Numbered from the stretch's first letter, positions 7,374-16,434 are shown. The stretch is 64,000 bases of DNA from Leifsonia shinshuensis (GCF_022606355.1 NZ_JAHHZQ010000001.1:868001-932000), one strand, 5' to 3'. A program made the numbers and translations. Notes: generated by a model not told the origin, from the sequence alone.

Positions 7374-9203
7374 GTGAACCAGTTCGAAATCCCCGCACTC
7401 GTCCCGGCCGACCCGGAAGCCAACGCGACGGACCTGCTCGTCCAGCGCGTCGCGGCCACCCCGGACGCGCCGCTGTTCAGCCTCCCGGACGGCGATGGCT
7501 GGAAGGACGTCACGGCCGCCGAGTTCCACCGCCAGGTCGTCGCACTGGCGAAGGGTATCGTCGCCGCCGGCATCCAGCCCGGCGACAAGATCGGCCTGAT
7601 GTGCAAGACGCGCTACGAGTGGACGCTGATCGACTTCGCGACCTGGTTCGCCGGCGCCGTGCTCGTGCCCATCTACGAGACCTCCTCCCCTGCCCAGGTG
7701 CAGTGGAACATGTCCGACTCCGGTGCGGTCGCCGTGATCCTGGAGGACGCGGAGATGTTCTCGCGGTTCGACGAGGTGCACCCCGACCTCCCGCTCATCC
7801 AGAACGTCTGGCAGCTGCACCTCGGCGACCTCGAGAAGCTCGTCAACGCAGGCGCAGATGTTCCGGACGAGGAGATCGAGCGCCGCAGGAACCTCGCCCG
7901 CGGCGAGGACATCGGCACCCTGATCTACACCTCCGGCTCGACCGGTCGGCCGAAGGGCTGCGTGCTCACCCACTCCAACTTCGTCGAGCTGTCGCGCAAC
8001 GCGGCGGAGGCGATCAAGGAGGTCGTCTCCCCGCCGGAGGGCGCGTCGACGCTGCTCTTCATCACCACGGCACACGTCTTCGCCCGGTTCATCGCGGTGC
8101 TGGCCGTCACCGGCGGAGTGAAGGTCGGCCACCAGGCCGACACCAAGCAGCTGCTGCCCGCGCTGGCCAGCTTCAAGCCGACCTTCCTGCTCGCGGTGCC
8201 GCGCGTGTTCGAGAAGGTCTACAACTCTGCGGAGCAGAAGGCGGAGGCCGGCGGCCGCGGCAAGATCTTCCGCGCGGCCGCGAAGGTCGCCGTCGAGCAC
8301 TCTAAGGCCGTCGAGGCCGGGTCGGTGCCGTTCGGGCTCAAGCTCAAGTTCGCGCTCTACGACCGGCTGGTGTTCTCGAAGCTTCGTGCGGCCATGGGTG
8401 GCCGCGTGAAGTTCGCGGTCTCCGGCTCCGCTCCGCTCGGATCGCACCTCGGCCACTTCTACCACAGCCTCGGCATCAAGATCCTCGAGGGCTACGGCCT
8501 CACCGAGACCACAGCGCCCGCTACGGTCAACCGCCCCGACATGTTCAAGATCGGCACGGTCGGCCCCGTCCTCCCCGGCGTGGCGGTGCGCCTCGTCGAA
8601 GACGGCGAGATCGAGGTCAAGGGCATCAACGTCTTCAAGGAGTACTGGAAGAACCCGGAGGCGACGGCCGCCGCGTTCGACGACGGCTGGTTCCGCACCG
8701 GCGACCTGGGCGCGCTCGATGACGACGGCTACTTGACGATCACCGGTCGCAAGAAGGAGATCATCGTCACCGCCGGAGGCAAGAACGTCTCCCCCGCCGC
8801 GCTCGAGGACCCGATCCGCGCCAACCCGCTGGTCAGCCAGGTGATCGTCGTCGGCGACCAGAAGCCGTTCATCGCAGCGCTCATCACCCTCGACACCGAG
8901 ATGCTGCCGACCTGGCTGGCGAACAACGGCGAGGACAAGGACATGACCCTCGCCGAGGCCTCGGTCAACCCCGCGGTGAACGCCGAGATCCAGCGCGCGA
9001 TCGACGCGGCGAACCAGGGGGTCTCGCGCGCCGAGAGCATCCGCAAGTTCGTCATCCTGGCCACCGACCTGACCGAGGCCAGCGGCCACCTGACGCCCAA
9101 GCTCAGCATCAAGCGCAACGTCATCCTCGCCGACTTCGCCGACGTCATCGACGGCGTCTACAGCGGCAACCCCAGCACCCAGGGCATCTCCCTCGCCCAC
9201 TAG
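7374..9203 (+). CDS. fadD15: Long-chain fatty-acid-CoA ligase (FadD15-like)
   Basis: 609 residues, full length for the long-chain acyl-CoA synthetase class of AMP-forming enzymes. The ATP/AMP signature is TLIYTSGSTGRPKGC, followed by GYGLTETTAP, DGWFRTGDLG and the hinge region GRKKEIIVTAGGKNVSP. It activates fatty acids to acyl-CoA through an acyl-adenylate, at the inner face of the membrane or in the cytoplasm. fadD15 is found in the same neighbourhood in mycobacteria. The GTG start at 7374 follows GAGGGAG at suitable spacing. The stop codon overlaps the stop of the converging DUF559 gene by four bases, so its terminator would have to lie inside that gene's 3' end, where a 53-bp palindrome is found. 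Confidence 0.93.
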   Translation: MNQFEIPALVPADPEANATDLLVQRVAATPDAPLFSLPDGDGWKDVTAAEFHRQVVALAKGIVAAGIQPGDKIGLMCKTRYEWTLIDFATWFAGAVLVPIYETSSPAQVQWNMSDSGAVAVILEDAEMFSRFDEVHPDLPLIQNVWQLHLGDLEKLVNAGADVPDEEIERRRNLARGEDIGTLIYTSGSTGRPKGCVLTHSNFVELSRNAAEAIKEVVSPPEGASTLLFITTAHVFARFIAVLAVTGGVKVGHQADTKQLLPALASFKPTFLLAVPRVFEKVYNSAEQKAEAGGRGKIFRAAAKVAVEHSKAVEAGSVPFGLKLKFALYDRLVFSKLRAAMGGRVKFAVSGSAPLGSHLGHFYHSLGIKILEGYGLTETTAPATVNRPDMFKIGTVGPVLPGVAVRLVEDGEIEVKGINVFKEYWKNPEATAAAFDDGWFRTGDLGALDDDGYLTITGRKKEIIVTAGGKNVSPAALEDPIRANPLVSQVIVVGDQKPFIAALITLDTEMLPTWLANNGEDKDMTLAEASVNPAVNAEIQRAIDAANQGVSRAESIRKFVILATDLTEASGHLTPKLSIKRNVILADFADVIDGVYSGNPSTQGISLAH

Positions 9204-10051
9204 CCCCGAGATTCGTCACGAATGTCGACTTTCGTGCCACGAATGTCGACATTCGTGACGAATCTTCTGAGGCGATCGCGGAATGCGTCGCGGTTCCCGA
9301 AGAGGTCGTGCGCCGTCACGCGCACGACGCGCCAGCCCTCGGACTCCAGGACGTCACGCCGCTCGATGTCGAGGTGCCATTGACGTCGATCCACTCGATG
9401 TCCGTCACCTTCGTATTCGAAGGCGATGCGATGCTCGGGGAGGCTGAGGTCGGGATGCAGAACCATCCGACCCCGGCGCAGCGACACCGGACGATTGACT
9501 TCGAGTCCGACGAAGCCGTCCGCCTCCAACAGCAGCCGGAGTAACGACTCAGGCCGGGAGTCCGCGCCGAAACGGATCCTCGGGAGCGCCCAGGTGCGCT
9601 CGCGGGGTCCTTTCGTCCGGTGCAGCGTGCCGGCGGCATCCATCAGCTCATGGATCTCCGCGAGGGGTTCGCGCCCGCGGGCACCGACCAGATGGTCCCC
9701 TGCCGCGACGAGATCCTCCCTGTCGAGTTCCCCCGAGAGCTGGCACCATACCTGAGCCGGCACGCAGAGCGGCAACCCGTCGACGATATCGCCGTGCACG
9801 CTCCCGAGGCTGTGGCCGATGACGCCCCGGCCTCGGGGCGGGGTACGGGGAAATGCGACGGAGATGTGCAGCGGCCCCTCGGACTGCCCCGAGGGAAGCG
9901 GGACGTCGAGGAGCGCAGCCGCAGTCTGATGGCTGAAGAAGGCGCCCTCCGGCATCAGCGGCAGGTAGGCGAGACACAGTTCGCGCACGCTGCGCGGCGC
10001 GATCGTCAGGCGCACCGCGTGGAACGGGCGATGAGTAGAGGTGGTGCGCAT
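9200..10051 (-). CDS. DUF559 / Vsr-like endonuclease-domain protein
   Basis: 283 residues from the ATG at 10051; an upstream in-frame ATG at 10093 would add 14 residues. The N-terminal half resembles AbiEi-antitoxin/DUF559 proteins frequent in Actinobacteria (PFHAVR, then LCLAYLPLMPEGAFFSHQTAAALLDVPLP). The usual winged-helix at the very N-terminus seems missing, so the gene may be trimmed. The C-terminal half is a Vsr-like PD-(D/E)XK fold: HPDLSLPEHRIAFEYEGDGH, then DIERRDVLESEGWRVVRVTAHDLF. The last 20 or so residues (from RRFVTNVDIRG) are encoded by a 53-bp palindrome (9211-9263) whose relative lies upstream at 10142-10194. Function unknown; DNA nicking and toxin-antitoxin roles have been proposed for related families. 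The stop overlaps fadD15. Confidence 0.75.
   Translation of the reverse strand: MRTTSTHRPFHAVRLTIAPRSVRELCLAYLPLMPEGAFFSHQTAAALLDVPLPSGQSEGPLHISVAFPRTPPRGRGVIGHSLGSVHGDIVDGLPLCVPAQVWCQLSGELDREDLVAAGDHLVGARGREPLAEIHELMDAAGTLHRTKGPRERTWALPRIRFGADSRPESLLRLLLEADGFVGLEVNRPVSLRRGRMVLHPDLSLPEHRIAFEYEGDGHRVDRRQWHLDIERRDVLESEGWRVVRVTAHDLFGNRDAFRDRLRRFVTNVDIRGTKVDIRDESRG
9211..9263. repeat. 53-bp composite palindrome, downstream copy
   Basis: Layout 13-6-15-6-13: ATTCGTCACGAAT (9211-9223), GTCGAC, TTTCGTGCCACGAAT (9230-9244), GTCGAC, ATTCGTGACGAAT (9251-9263). Each odd-length unit is a palindrome around its centre and the whole block is nearly self-complementary. It lies inside the 3' end of the DUF559 gene, right after the fadD15 stop. 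Confidence 0.9.
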
Positions 10052-10141
10052 CTCCCCATCGTCGCAACGGCGGGGCGCCGAGCTTCCCCTCATCGACGAA
10101 TCTGTGGAGAACCCGCCTCAGCGCCCTGCCTGTGGGCGAAC

Positions 10142-10194
10142 ATTCGTGACGAATCTCGACATTCGTGGCACGAATCACGACATTCGTGACGAAT
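10142..10194. repeat. 53-bp composite palindrome, upstream copy
   Basis: The same 13-6-15-6-13 layout: ATTCGTGACGAAT (10142-10154), CTCGAC, ATTCGTGGCACGAAT (10161-10175), CACGAC, ATTCGTGACGAAT (10182-10194). It lies directly upstream of the DUF559 gene, about 930 bases from the downstream copy. The six-base linkers differ slightly between copies while the palindromic units are conserved. Confidence 0.9.
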
Positions 10195-10218
10195 CTCATC
10201 GAAGGTGACACGAGTGAC

Positions 10219-10231
10219 ATTCGTGACGAAT
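10219..10231. repeat. Solitary ATTCGTGACGAAT unit
   Basis: A fourth upstream 13-base unit, separated from the composite palindrome by a degenerate 24-base stretch (10195-10218) and ending ten bases before the stop of the epimerase gene. No further full copies were seen in the window. Confidence 0.85.
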
Positions 10232-10240
10232 GTCGAGGGG

Positions 10241-11089
10241 CTAGAGGTGGTCGCGCCAGGAGTGGGTGGGGGCGTAGCCGAGGATGCGGCGGGCCTTGTC
10301 GATCGAGAGGAGGGTGTCGGTGTTGTCGAGGTCGTCGCGCTTCAGCGGGACGCCGGGGAAGACCTCGGCGACGAGCTCGGCGTTCGGGCGCGTCATCACC
10401 GTGTCGGCCGCCGCGATGATGAACCGGTCGAAGCCCGTGGTGTCCCACTCCAGCGCGCGCATGACCGCCTGCGCGCCGTCGCGCGCGTCGATGTAGCCCC
10501 ACAGGTTCCACTTTCGCGCCCGCGCATCGGCGTCGAACGACGGGAACGCCGCATAGTCGGCGGGCTCCATCACGTTCGAGAACCGCAGCGCCACGATCTT
10601 GAGCGCGGGATCCCAGCGCACGAGTTCGATCGCCATCTGCTCTTCGAGGTGCTTGACCAGCGAATAGGTGGATTCGGGACGGGCCGGATAGTCCTCGTCG
10701 ACCGGGATGTACGGCGGCGGAACGTCGAAAGGGAGGCCGAGCACGGTCTCGCTCGACGCGTACACGATGTTGCGGATGCCGGCCCGTCGTGCCGCCTGGA
10801 ACACGTTGTAGGTGACCCGGATGTTGTTGTGGAACGTCGCGACATCGCTCAGGATGGCCGGAGCCGGGATCGCCGCGAGGTGGACGATCGCGTCGAACCC
10901 GCCGTGGAGGTCGTCCACGCCGAGGATCGCATCCAGCGTCTGCCCGTAGTCCGTGAGATCGACGCGCACGAAGCCGCGGCCGCGCTCCCCCGTCGTGTCC
11001 AGGTTGACGACGGTGTGCCCTGCCGCGCGTAGTTCGCGCACAACCGTGCGCCCGAGCTTTCCCGATCCTCCGGTGACTGCGATGTCCAT
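10241..11089 (-). CDS. NAD(P)-dependent epimerase/dehydratase family protein
   Basis: 282 residues, an extended short-chain dehydrogenase. The nucleotide-binding motif is VTGGSGKLGRTVVREL at the N-terminus; the catalytic region has YASSETVLG and a YSLVKHLEEQ segment, giving the Tyr-X3-Lys pair. NAD(P) is expected as cofactor and a nucleotide sugar or similar sugar derivative as substrate, but the substrate cannot be read from sequence. The ATG at 11089 is six bases downstream of TAGACT (11096-11101, minus strand), indicating a leaderless transcript. It stands alone between the DUF559 cassette and def. Confidence 0.85.
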   Translation of the reverse strand: MDIAVTGGSGKLGRTVVRELRAAGHTVVNLDTTGERGRGFVRVDLTDYGQTLDAILGVDDLHGGFDAIVHLAAIPAPAILSDVATFHNNIRVTYNVFQAARRAGIRNIVYASSETVLGLPFDVPPPYIPVDEDYPARPESTYSLVKHLEEQMAIELVRWDPALKIVALRFSNVMEPADYAAFPSFDADARARKWNLWGYIDARDGAQAVMRALEWDTTGFDRFIIAAADTVMTRPNAELVAEVFPGVPLKRDDLDNTDTLLSIDKARRILGYAPTHSWRDHL

Positions 11090-11109
11090 GGATCGAGTCT
11101 AGAGGGGCG

Positions 11110-11601
11110 TCAGAACCAGTCGCTCTCGCGCACCTGGCGCATCGCCTCGCGGCGGGTCTCCTTGTCGAGCCGGTCGAGGTAGAGCTTGCCGTCCAGGTGG
11201 TCGGTCTCGTGCTGCAGGGCCTGCGCCATCACGCCGGTGCCCGACAGCTCGATCTCGTTGCCGTCCAGGTCGATGCCGCGCACGCGGGCGAAAGGATAGC
11301 GCGCGGTCTTGAACCACAGCCCCGGCACCGACAGGCAGCCCTCGTCGACCAGCTCGGGCTCACCGGAGACCTCCACCAGCTCGGGGTTGATGACGTAGCC
11401 GATCTCGCCGTCGACGTTGTAGCTGAACGCCCGGAGCCCCACGCCGATCTGCGGTGCGGCGACACCTGCACGCCCCGGGGGCACGACGCTGTCGATGAGG
11501 TCCTCGACGAGGCCGCGCACGCCCTCGTCGATCTCGAGCACCGGCTCGGACGGGGTCTTCAGCACGGGGTCGCCGAACAGGCGGATCTGGCGTTCGGTCA
11601 C
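11110..11601 (-). CDS. def: Peptide deformylase
   Basis: 163 residues. All three deformylase motifs are present: motif 1 GVAAPQIGV, motif 2 DEGCLSVPG (metal-ligand cysteine) and motif 3 QHETDHLDG (HEXXH-type, two metal-ligand histidines). It removes the formyl group from nascent N-terminal methionine. The GTG at 11601 was preferred over the upstream GTG at 11622 because GAGGAG lies six bases before it and the protein then begins close to the family's RLFGDPVL start. It is downstream of the MinD-like ATPase gene on the same strand, 45 bases away, so cotranscription is possible. Confidence 0.93.
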   Translation of the reverse strand: MTERQIRLFGDPVLKTPSEPVLEIDEGVRGLVEDLIDSVVPPGRAGVAAPQIGVGLRAFSYNVDGEIGYVINPELVEVSGEPELVDEGCLSVPGLWFKTARYPFARVRGIDLDGNEIELSGTGVMAQALQHETDHLDGKLYLDRLDKETRREAMRQVRESDWF

Positions 11602-11646
11602 GGGGATCTCCTCGAAGCGCACACAGCGCGATGGCAGCGGACGGGG

Positions 11647-12981
11647 TCAGGCGCGCTCAGCGGGCAGGCCCTCGACCACGAGCGCGGCCAGCGCGCGTGC
11701 CGAGAGCTTGGTCAGCGGCTTGAGGTCCTTCCAGGACACCACCGAGCCGGCGGCGAGCTGCGGGTCGTAAGGGATGCGGACGATCTCGCGGACACGCGAG
11801 CGGAAATGCGACTCGATCTCTTCGAGCTTCACCAGGTTCGTGGCGTGCGTCGCGGTGTTGAGCGCGACGACCGCGTTGCGGACGAGGTCGGTGTAGCCGT
11901 TGGCCTCCAGCCAGGTGAGCGTCTCTGACGCCAGGCGCGCCTCGTCGACGCTCCCGCCGGAGACGATCACCAGCGAGTCGGCGCGCTGCAGCGTCGCCCG
12001 CATCACCGAGTGGACGATGCCCGTGCCGCAGTCGGTCAGGACGATCGAGTAGAAGCGGGCCGACAGATCGGCCACGACGTTGTAGTCGTTCTCGTCGAAG
12101 GCCTCGGACAGAAGCGGGTCGGTGTCGGAGGCCAGGATGTCGAGCCGCGTCTCGTCGCGGGACACCAGCGCGGAGAAGTCGGTGAACCCGCCGATGCTGG
12201 CGGCCTTGTGCACGACGTCGCGCACGGTCGCCCTGGTCTGCTTGGGGACGCGTTCCGACAGCGTTCCGCGGTCGGGGTTCGCGTCGATCGCGATGATGCG
12301 GTCTTCGCGGGCGTCGGCGAGGGCCATCCCGAGCAGCGTGGTGACGGTGGTCTTGCCGACGCCGCCCTTGCGCGTGAGCACGGGCACGAACCGGGTGCCG
12401 CCCTCGAACTGCTTCTGGATGCGGTGATCGAGCTCCTTGCGCGCCCGCACCTTGGCCGAGTCGCCCAGGTTCACCGTGCGGAAGGTGACGTTGTACACGA
12501 ACCGCTGCCACGGACCCTCCGGGCCCGGGCGGGTCTTGCGGTTGACCTCGAGCAGTCGGTCGGCGGTCAGCATGGCCGCGGGCTCGGGCTGCGGCGAGTG
12601 CTCGCCGCGCAGCCGGTCGCGCCGCGACTGGCCGAACGCCTCGGCGTGCGCCTCGGACGCCGGAGCGGGGACCTCGTCGCCGCCGCCCGCCTCCTGCTGC
12701 GTGGGCGTCGGGGCCGTCACCAGCCGGGAGGCCACGATCGCGACGGAGGTGGTCGTCGGGTCGGTCGGCGACTCCACGAAGCCCGGGTTCACGGGCACGT
12801 CGTCGATCGCGACGGCGGCCTCGTCCTCCGGGATCTCCTGGGGCGGGGTCGGCGGCAGGTCGACGGCGATGCTCAGCGTCGTGTCGACCTCCAGCGGTGA
12901 CGGACGGAAGCTGAGCTTCTCGTTCGTCGCCTCGAGGTCGCCGCGTTCCGGCTCCTCCGGCTTGTCAGCCACGGTTGTCAC
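11647..12981 (-). CDS. MinD/ParA-like ATPase with long disordered N-terminus
   Basis: 444 residues. The first 120-130 residues are Pro/Glu/Ala/Thr-rich and probably disordered. A short conserved block (GPWQRFVYNVTFRTVNLGDS) precedes a SIMIBI-class ATPase domain (about 190-444) with deviant Walker A TRKGGVGKTTVTT, switch-like IIAIDANPDRGTLSERV and Walker B region IVLTDCGTG. The layout resembles EspI-like and septum-site ATPases of actinobacteria; no secretion genes lie nearby, so a positioning or cell-pole role is only a guess. The GTG at 12981 sits directly after AAGGAG, so an in-frame GTG at 12972 is an alternative start. It lies between def and pyc, all on the same strand. Confidence 0.75.
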   Translation of the reverse strand: MTTVADKPEEPERGDLEATNEKLSFRPSPLEVDTTLSIAVDLPPTPPQEIPEDEAAVAIDDVPVNPGFVESPTDPTTTSVAIVASRLVTAPTPTQQEAGGGDEVPAPASEAHAEAFGQSRRDRLRGEHSPQPEPAAMLTADRLLEVNRKTRPGPEGPWQRFVYNVTFRTVNLGDSAKVRARKELDHRIQKQFEGGTRFVPVLTRKGGVGKTTVTTLLGMALADAREDRIIAIDANPDRGTLSERVPKQTRATVRDVVHKAASIGGFTDFSALVSRDETRLDILASDTDPLLSEAFDENDYNVVADLSARFYSIVLTDCGTGIVHSVMRATLQRADSLVIVSGGSVDEARLASETLTWLEANGYTDLVRNAVVALNTATHATNLVKLEEIESHFRSRVREIVRIPYDPQLAAGSVVSWKDLKPLTKLSARALAALVVEGLPAERA

Positions 12982-13029
12982 TCCTTCTGCCGCTCGACGC
13001 GAGACGACTGCGACAGTTTATCGGGCGGG

Positions 13030-16000
13030 TCAGGCGGGGGTGATGACGACCAGGAGGTCGCCCGCGTCCACCTGCTGGGTCTTCGGGATGGCGAGGCGCT
13101 CGATCGTGCCGGCGACGGGGGCGGTGATCGCCGCCTCCATCTTCATGGCCTCGATCGACGCGACCGCCTGGCCCGCGGCCACGGTGTCGCCCGGCACGAC
13201 GTGGAGGGTGACCACACCGGAGAACGGGGCGGCCACCTGGCCGGGCTTGGCCGTGTCGGCCTTCTCGGCGGCCTTGGCCTCCACGACGATACTGCGGTCG
13301 CGCACGAACACCGGCCGCAGCTGGCCGTTGAGCGTGGTCATGACGGTGCGCATGCCCTTCTCGTCGGCCTCGCCGATGGCCTCGAGGCCGATGTAGAGCC
13401 GGACGCCCTTGCTGAACTCGATCACGTGCTCCGCGCCGGCGCCCAGGCCGTACAGGTAGTCGACCGAGTCGACGACCGAGAGGTCGCCGAACAGCTCACG
13501 GATCTGCTCGTAGATCCGCGTCGGGGCCGGGAACAGCAACCGGTTGAGTGCGGCCCGCCGCGACGCGCTGGAACCCTCCAGCGCCTCCGCATCGGTCGCG
13601 GAGATCTCTTCCACGCCGACCTTGATGGTCTTGCCGGCGAGCACCTTCGTGCGGAACGGCTCCGGCCAGCCGCCGGGCAGCTCGCCCAGCTCTCCCGCCA
13701 TGAACCCGACGACCGAGTCGGGCACGTCGTAGTTCTGCGGGTTCTCGGCGAAGTCGTCGGGGTCGGCGCGAACGGCGGCCAGGTGCAGCGCGAGGTCGCC
13801 GACGACCTTCGACGACGGCGTCACCTTGGGGATGCGGCCCAGGATGCGGTTGGCGGCGGCGTACATGTCCTCGACCAGCTCGAAGTCCTCGGCGAGCCCC
13901 AGCGCCTTGGCCTGCTGGCGCAGGTTGGAGAGCTGGCCGCCCGGGATCTCGTGCTTGTAGACACGGCCCGTCGGCCCCGGCAGCCCCGACTCGAACGGCC
14001 GGTACACCTGTCGGACGGCCTCCCAGTACGGCTCGAGGTCCTCCACCGCCGCCAGCGAGATCCCGGTGTCGCGGTCGGTGTGCGCGAGCGCGGCGACCAG
14101 GGCCGAGGCGCTCGGCTGGCTGGTGGTGCCCGCCATCGGCGCGCTGGCCACGTCCACAGCGTCGGCACCGGCGCGGGAGGCCGCGAGCAGGGTCGCGAGC
14201 TGGCCGCCCGGGGTGTCGTGGGTGTGCACGTGCACGGGGAGGTCGAACCGCTCGCGGAACGCCGCGACCAGCTTCTCGGCCGCGGCGGGGCGCAGCAGCC
14301 CCGCCATGTCCTTGATCGCGAGGATGTGCGCGCCGGACTCCACGATCTGCTCGGCGAGCCGGAGGTAGTAGTCGAGCGTGTACAGGTCTTCGGCCGGGTC
14401 GAGGAGGTCGGCCGTGTAGCAGACCGCGACCTCGGCGACGGCGGTTCCGGTGGCGAGCACCGACTCGATCGCCGGGCGCATCTGGGACACGTCGTTGAGG
14501 GCGTCGAAGATGCGGAAGATGTCCACGCCGGTCGCCGCGGCCTCACGCACGAACGCGTCGGTCACCTGCGTCGGGTACGGCGTGTAGCCGACGGTGTTGC
14601 GGCCGCGCAGCAGCATCTGGATGTTGATGTTCGGCAGCGCCTCGCGCAGGGAGGCGAGACGCTCCCACGGGTCCTCGCCGAGGAAGCGGAGCGCGACGTC
14701 GTAGGTCGCGCCTCCCCAGGCCTCGACCGAGAGCAGCTCGGGGGTCAGCCGCGCGACATAGGGCGCGACCGCCAGGAGGTCCTTGGTGCGCACGCGCGTC
14801 GCCAGCAGCGACTGGTGGGCGTCGCGGAAGGTGGTCTCGGTGACCGCGAGGGCGGTCTGGGCGCGCAGCGCGTCGGCGAAGCCCTTCGGGCCGAGCTCCA
14901 GCAGCCGCTGCCGCGAGCCGGCGGGCGCCGGCACGCTCAGGTCGAGGCGCGGGAGCTTCTCGACGGGCGACGCGACCTCGGGGCGCGGACCGTTGGGCTG
15001 GTTGACGGTGACGTCGGCCAGCCAGTTGAGCACCTTGGTGCCGCGGTCTTTGGAGGCGCGGCCCTTGAAGAGCTCCGGGCGCTCCTCGATGAAGGAGGTG
15101 GAGACGTTGCCCGCGATGAAGTCCGGGTCCTCCATGACCGCCTGGAGGAACGGGATGTTCGTGGCGACGCCGCGCACCCGGAACTCGGCCAGCGCGCGAC
15201 GTGCCCGCAGCACCGCGGCCGGGAAGTCGCGGCCGCGGGTGATGAGCTTGGCGAGCATCGAGTCGAAGTGCGGGCTGATCTGCGCGCCCGGGTTGATCGT
15301 GCCGCCGTCGAGCCGGATGCCGGCGCCGCCGGGCGAACGGTAGGTCGTGATCTTGCCGGTGTCCGGACGGAAGTTCGCCGTCGGGTCCTCGGTGGTGATG
15401 CGGCACTGGAGGGCCGCACCGCGCATCTGCACCGAGTCCTGGCTGAGGCCGAGGTCGGCGAGCGTCTCGCCCGCCGCGATGCGGATCTGCGACTGCACCA
15501 GGTCGACGTCGGTGATCTCCTCCGTGACCGTGTGCTCGACCTGGATGCGCGGGTTCATCTCGATGAACACGTGCTGGCCGGCGCGCTCGCCCGCGGTGTC
15601 GAGCAGGAACTCGACGGTGCCCGCGTTCTCGTAGCCGATCGAGCGTGCGAAGGCTATGGCGTCGCGGTAGAGCGACTGACGGATCTCGTCAGAGAGGTTC
15701 GGGGCCGGCGCGATCTCCACCACCTTCTGGTGGCGGCGCTGCACCGAGCAGTCGCGCTCGAACAGGTGGATGGTGTCGCCCGTGCCGTCGGCGAGGATCT
15801 GCACCTCGATGTGGCGCGGGCGGAGGACGGCCTGCTCGAGGAACATGGTGGGGTCGCCGAACGCACTGTCTGCCTCGCGCATGGCCTCTTCGAGCGACGC
15901 GCGGAGGTCCTCCTTGCGGGCCACCCGGCGCATGCCGCGACCGCCGCCTCCCGCGACCGCCTTGGCGAAGATCGGGAACCCGATCTCGTCGGCGCCCGCC

Positions 16001-16434
16001 AGCAGCTCCTCGATGTCGCGCGACGGCGGTGTGGACTTCAGGACGGGGACGCCCGCGGCGATCGCGTGCTCCTTGGCCGTGACCTTGTTGCCGGCCATCT
16101 CGAGCACCTCGGCGCGCGGGCCGATGAACGCGATGCCCGCGGCGCGGGCGGCGTCAGCGAGCTCGGGGTTCTCGGAGAGGAAGCCGTAGCCGGGGTAGAT
16201 GGCGTCGGCGCCGGACTCCTTGGCGACGCGGATGATCTCCTGCACGTCGAGGTAGGCGCGCACCGGGTGTCCGGGCTCCCCGATCTGGTAAGCCTCGTCC
16301 GCCTTCAGCCGGTGCATCGAGTTGCGGTCCTCGTAAGGGAAGACGGCGACCGTGGCGGCGCCCAGTTCATAGGCGGCGCGGAAGGCCCTGATGGCGATTT
16401 CACCGCGGTTGGCAACGAGGATCTTACGGAACAT
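13030..16434 (-). CDS. pyc: Pyruvate carboxylase
   Basis: 1134 residues, the single-chain length of the enzyme. Order: biotin carboxylase (1 to about 450; KILVANRGEIAIRAFRA, GGGGRGMRRV, EMNPRIQVEHTVTEE), carboxyltransferase (about 530-800; RGRNTVGYTPYPTQV, IFRIFDALND), the PYC/OADA domain, and a C-terminal biotinyl domain with EAMKME, Lys1098 being the biotin site. It makes oxaloacetate from pyruvate, ATP and bicarbonate. The ATG at 16434 is preceded by AAAGG at five bases; the reading frame extends upstream, but that part overlaps the divergent ParA gene and is not conserved. The antisense strand carries a long non-coding open frame. Confidence 0.96.
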   Translation of the reverse strand: MFRKILVANRGEIAIRAFRAAYELGAATVAVFPYEDRNSMHRLKADEAYQIGEPGHPVRAYLDVQEIIRVAKESGADAIYPGYGFLSENPELADAARAAGIAFIGPRAEVLEMAGNKVTAKEHAIAAGVPVLKSTPPSRDIEELLAGADEIGFPIFAKAVAGGGGRGMRRVARKEDLRASLEEAMREADSAFGDPTMFLEQAVLRPRHIEVQILADGTGDTIHLFERDCSVQRRHQKVVEIAPAPNLSDEIRQSLYRDAIAFARSIGYENAGTVEFLLDTAGERAGQHVFIEMNPRIQVEHTVTEEITDVDLVQSQIRIAAGETLADLGLSQDSVQMRGAALQCRITTEDPTANFRPDTGKITTYRSPGGAGIRLDGGTINPGAQISPHFDSMLAKLITRGRDFPAAVLRARRALAEFRVRGVATNIPFLQAVMEDPDFIAGNVSTSFIEERPELFKGRASKDRGTKVLNWLADVTVNQPNGPRPEVASPVEKLPRLDLSVPAPAGSRQRLLELGPKGFADALRAQTALAVTETTFRDAHQSLLATRVRTKDLLAVAPYVARLTPELLSVEAWGGATYDVALRFLGEDPWERLASLREALPNINIQMLLRGRNTVGYTPYPTQVTDAFVREAAATGVDIFRIFDALNDVSQMRPAIESVLATGTAVAEVAVCYTADLLDPAEDLYTLDYYLRLAEQIVESGAHILAIKDMAGLLRPAAAEKLVAAFRERFDLPVHVHTHDTPGGQLATLLAASRAGADAVDVASAPMAGTTSQPSASALVAALAHTDRDTGISLAAVEDLEPYWEAVRQVYRPFESGLPGPTGRVYKHEIPGGQLSNLRQQAKALGLAEDFELVEDMYAAANRILGRIPKVTPSSKVVGDLALHLAAVRADPDDFAENPQNYDVPDSVVGFMAGELGELPGGWPEPFRTKVLAGKTIKVGVEEISATDAEALEGSSASRRAALNRLLFPAPTRIYEQIRELFGDLSVVDSVDYLYGLGAGAEHVIEFSKGVRLYIGLEAIGEADEKGMRTVMTTLNGQLRPVFVRDRSIVVEAKAAEKADTAKPGQVAAPFSGVVTLHVVPGDTVAAGQAVASIEAMKMEAAITAPVAGTIERLAIPKTQQVDAGDLLVVITPA

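Noticed and set aside
9211-10231. CRISPR-like array
   Set aside because: Units are 13-15 bases with six-base linkers, self-complementary, and too few; no cas genes are nearby.
10165-10419. Small plus-strand open frame starting in the palindrome array
   Set aside because: It runs antisense through the end of the epimerase gene and turns Arg-rich, so it is a shadow frame.
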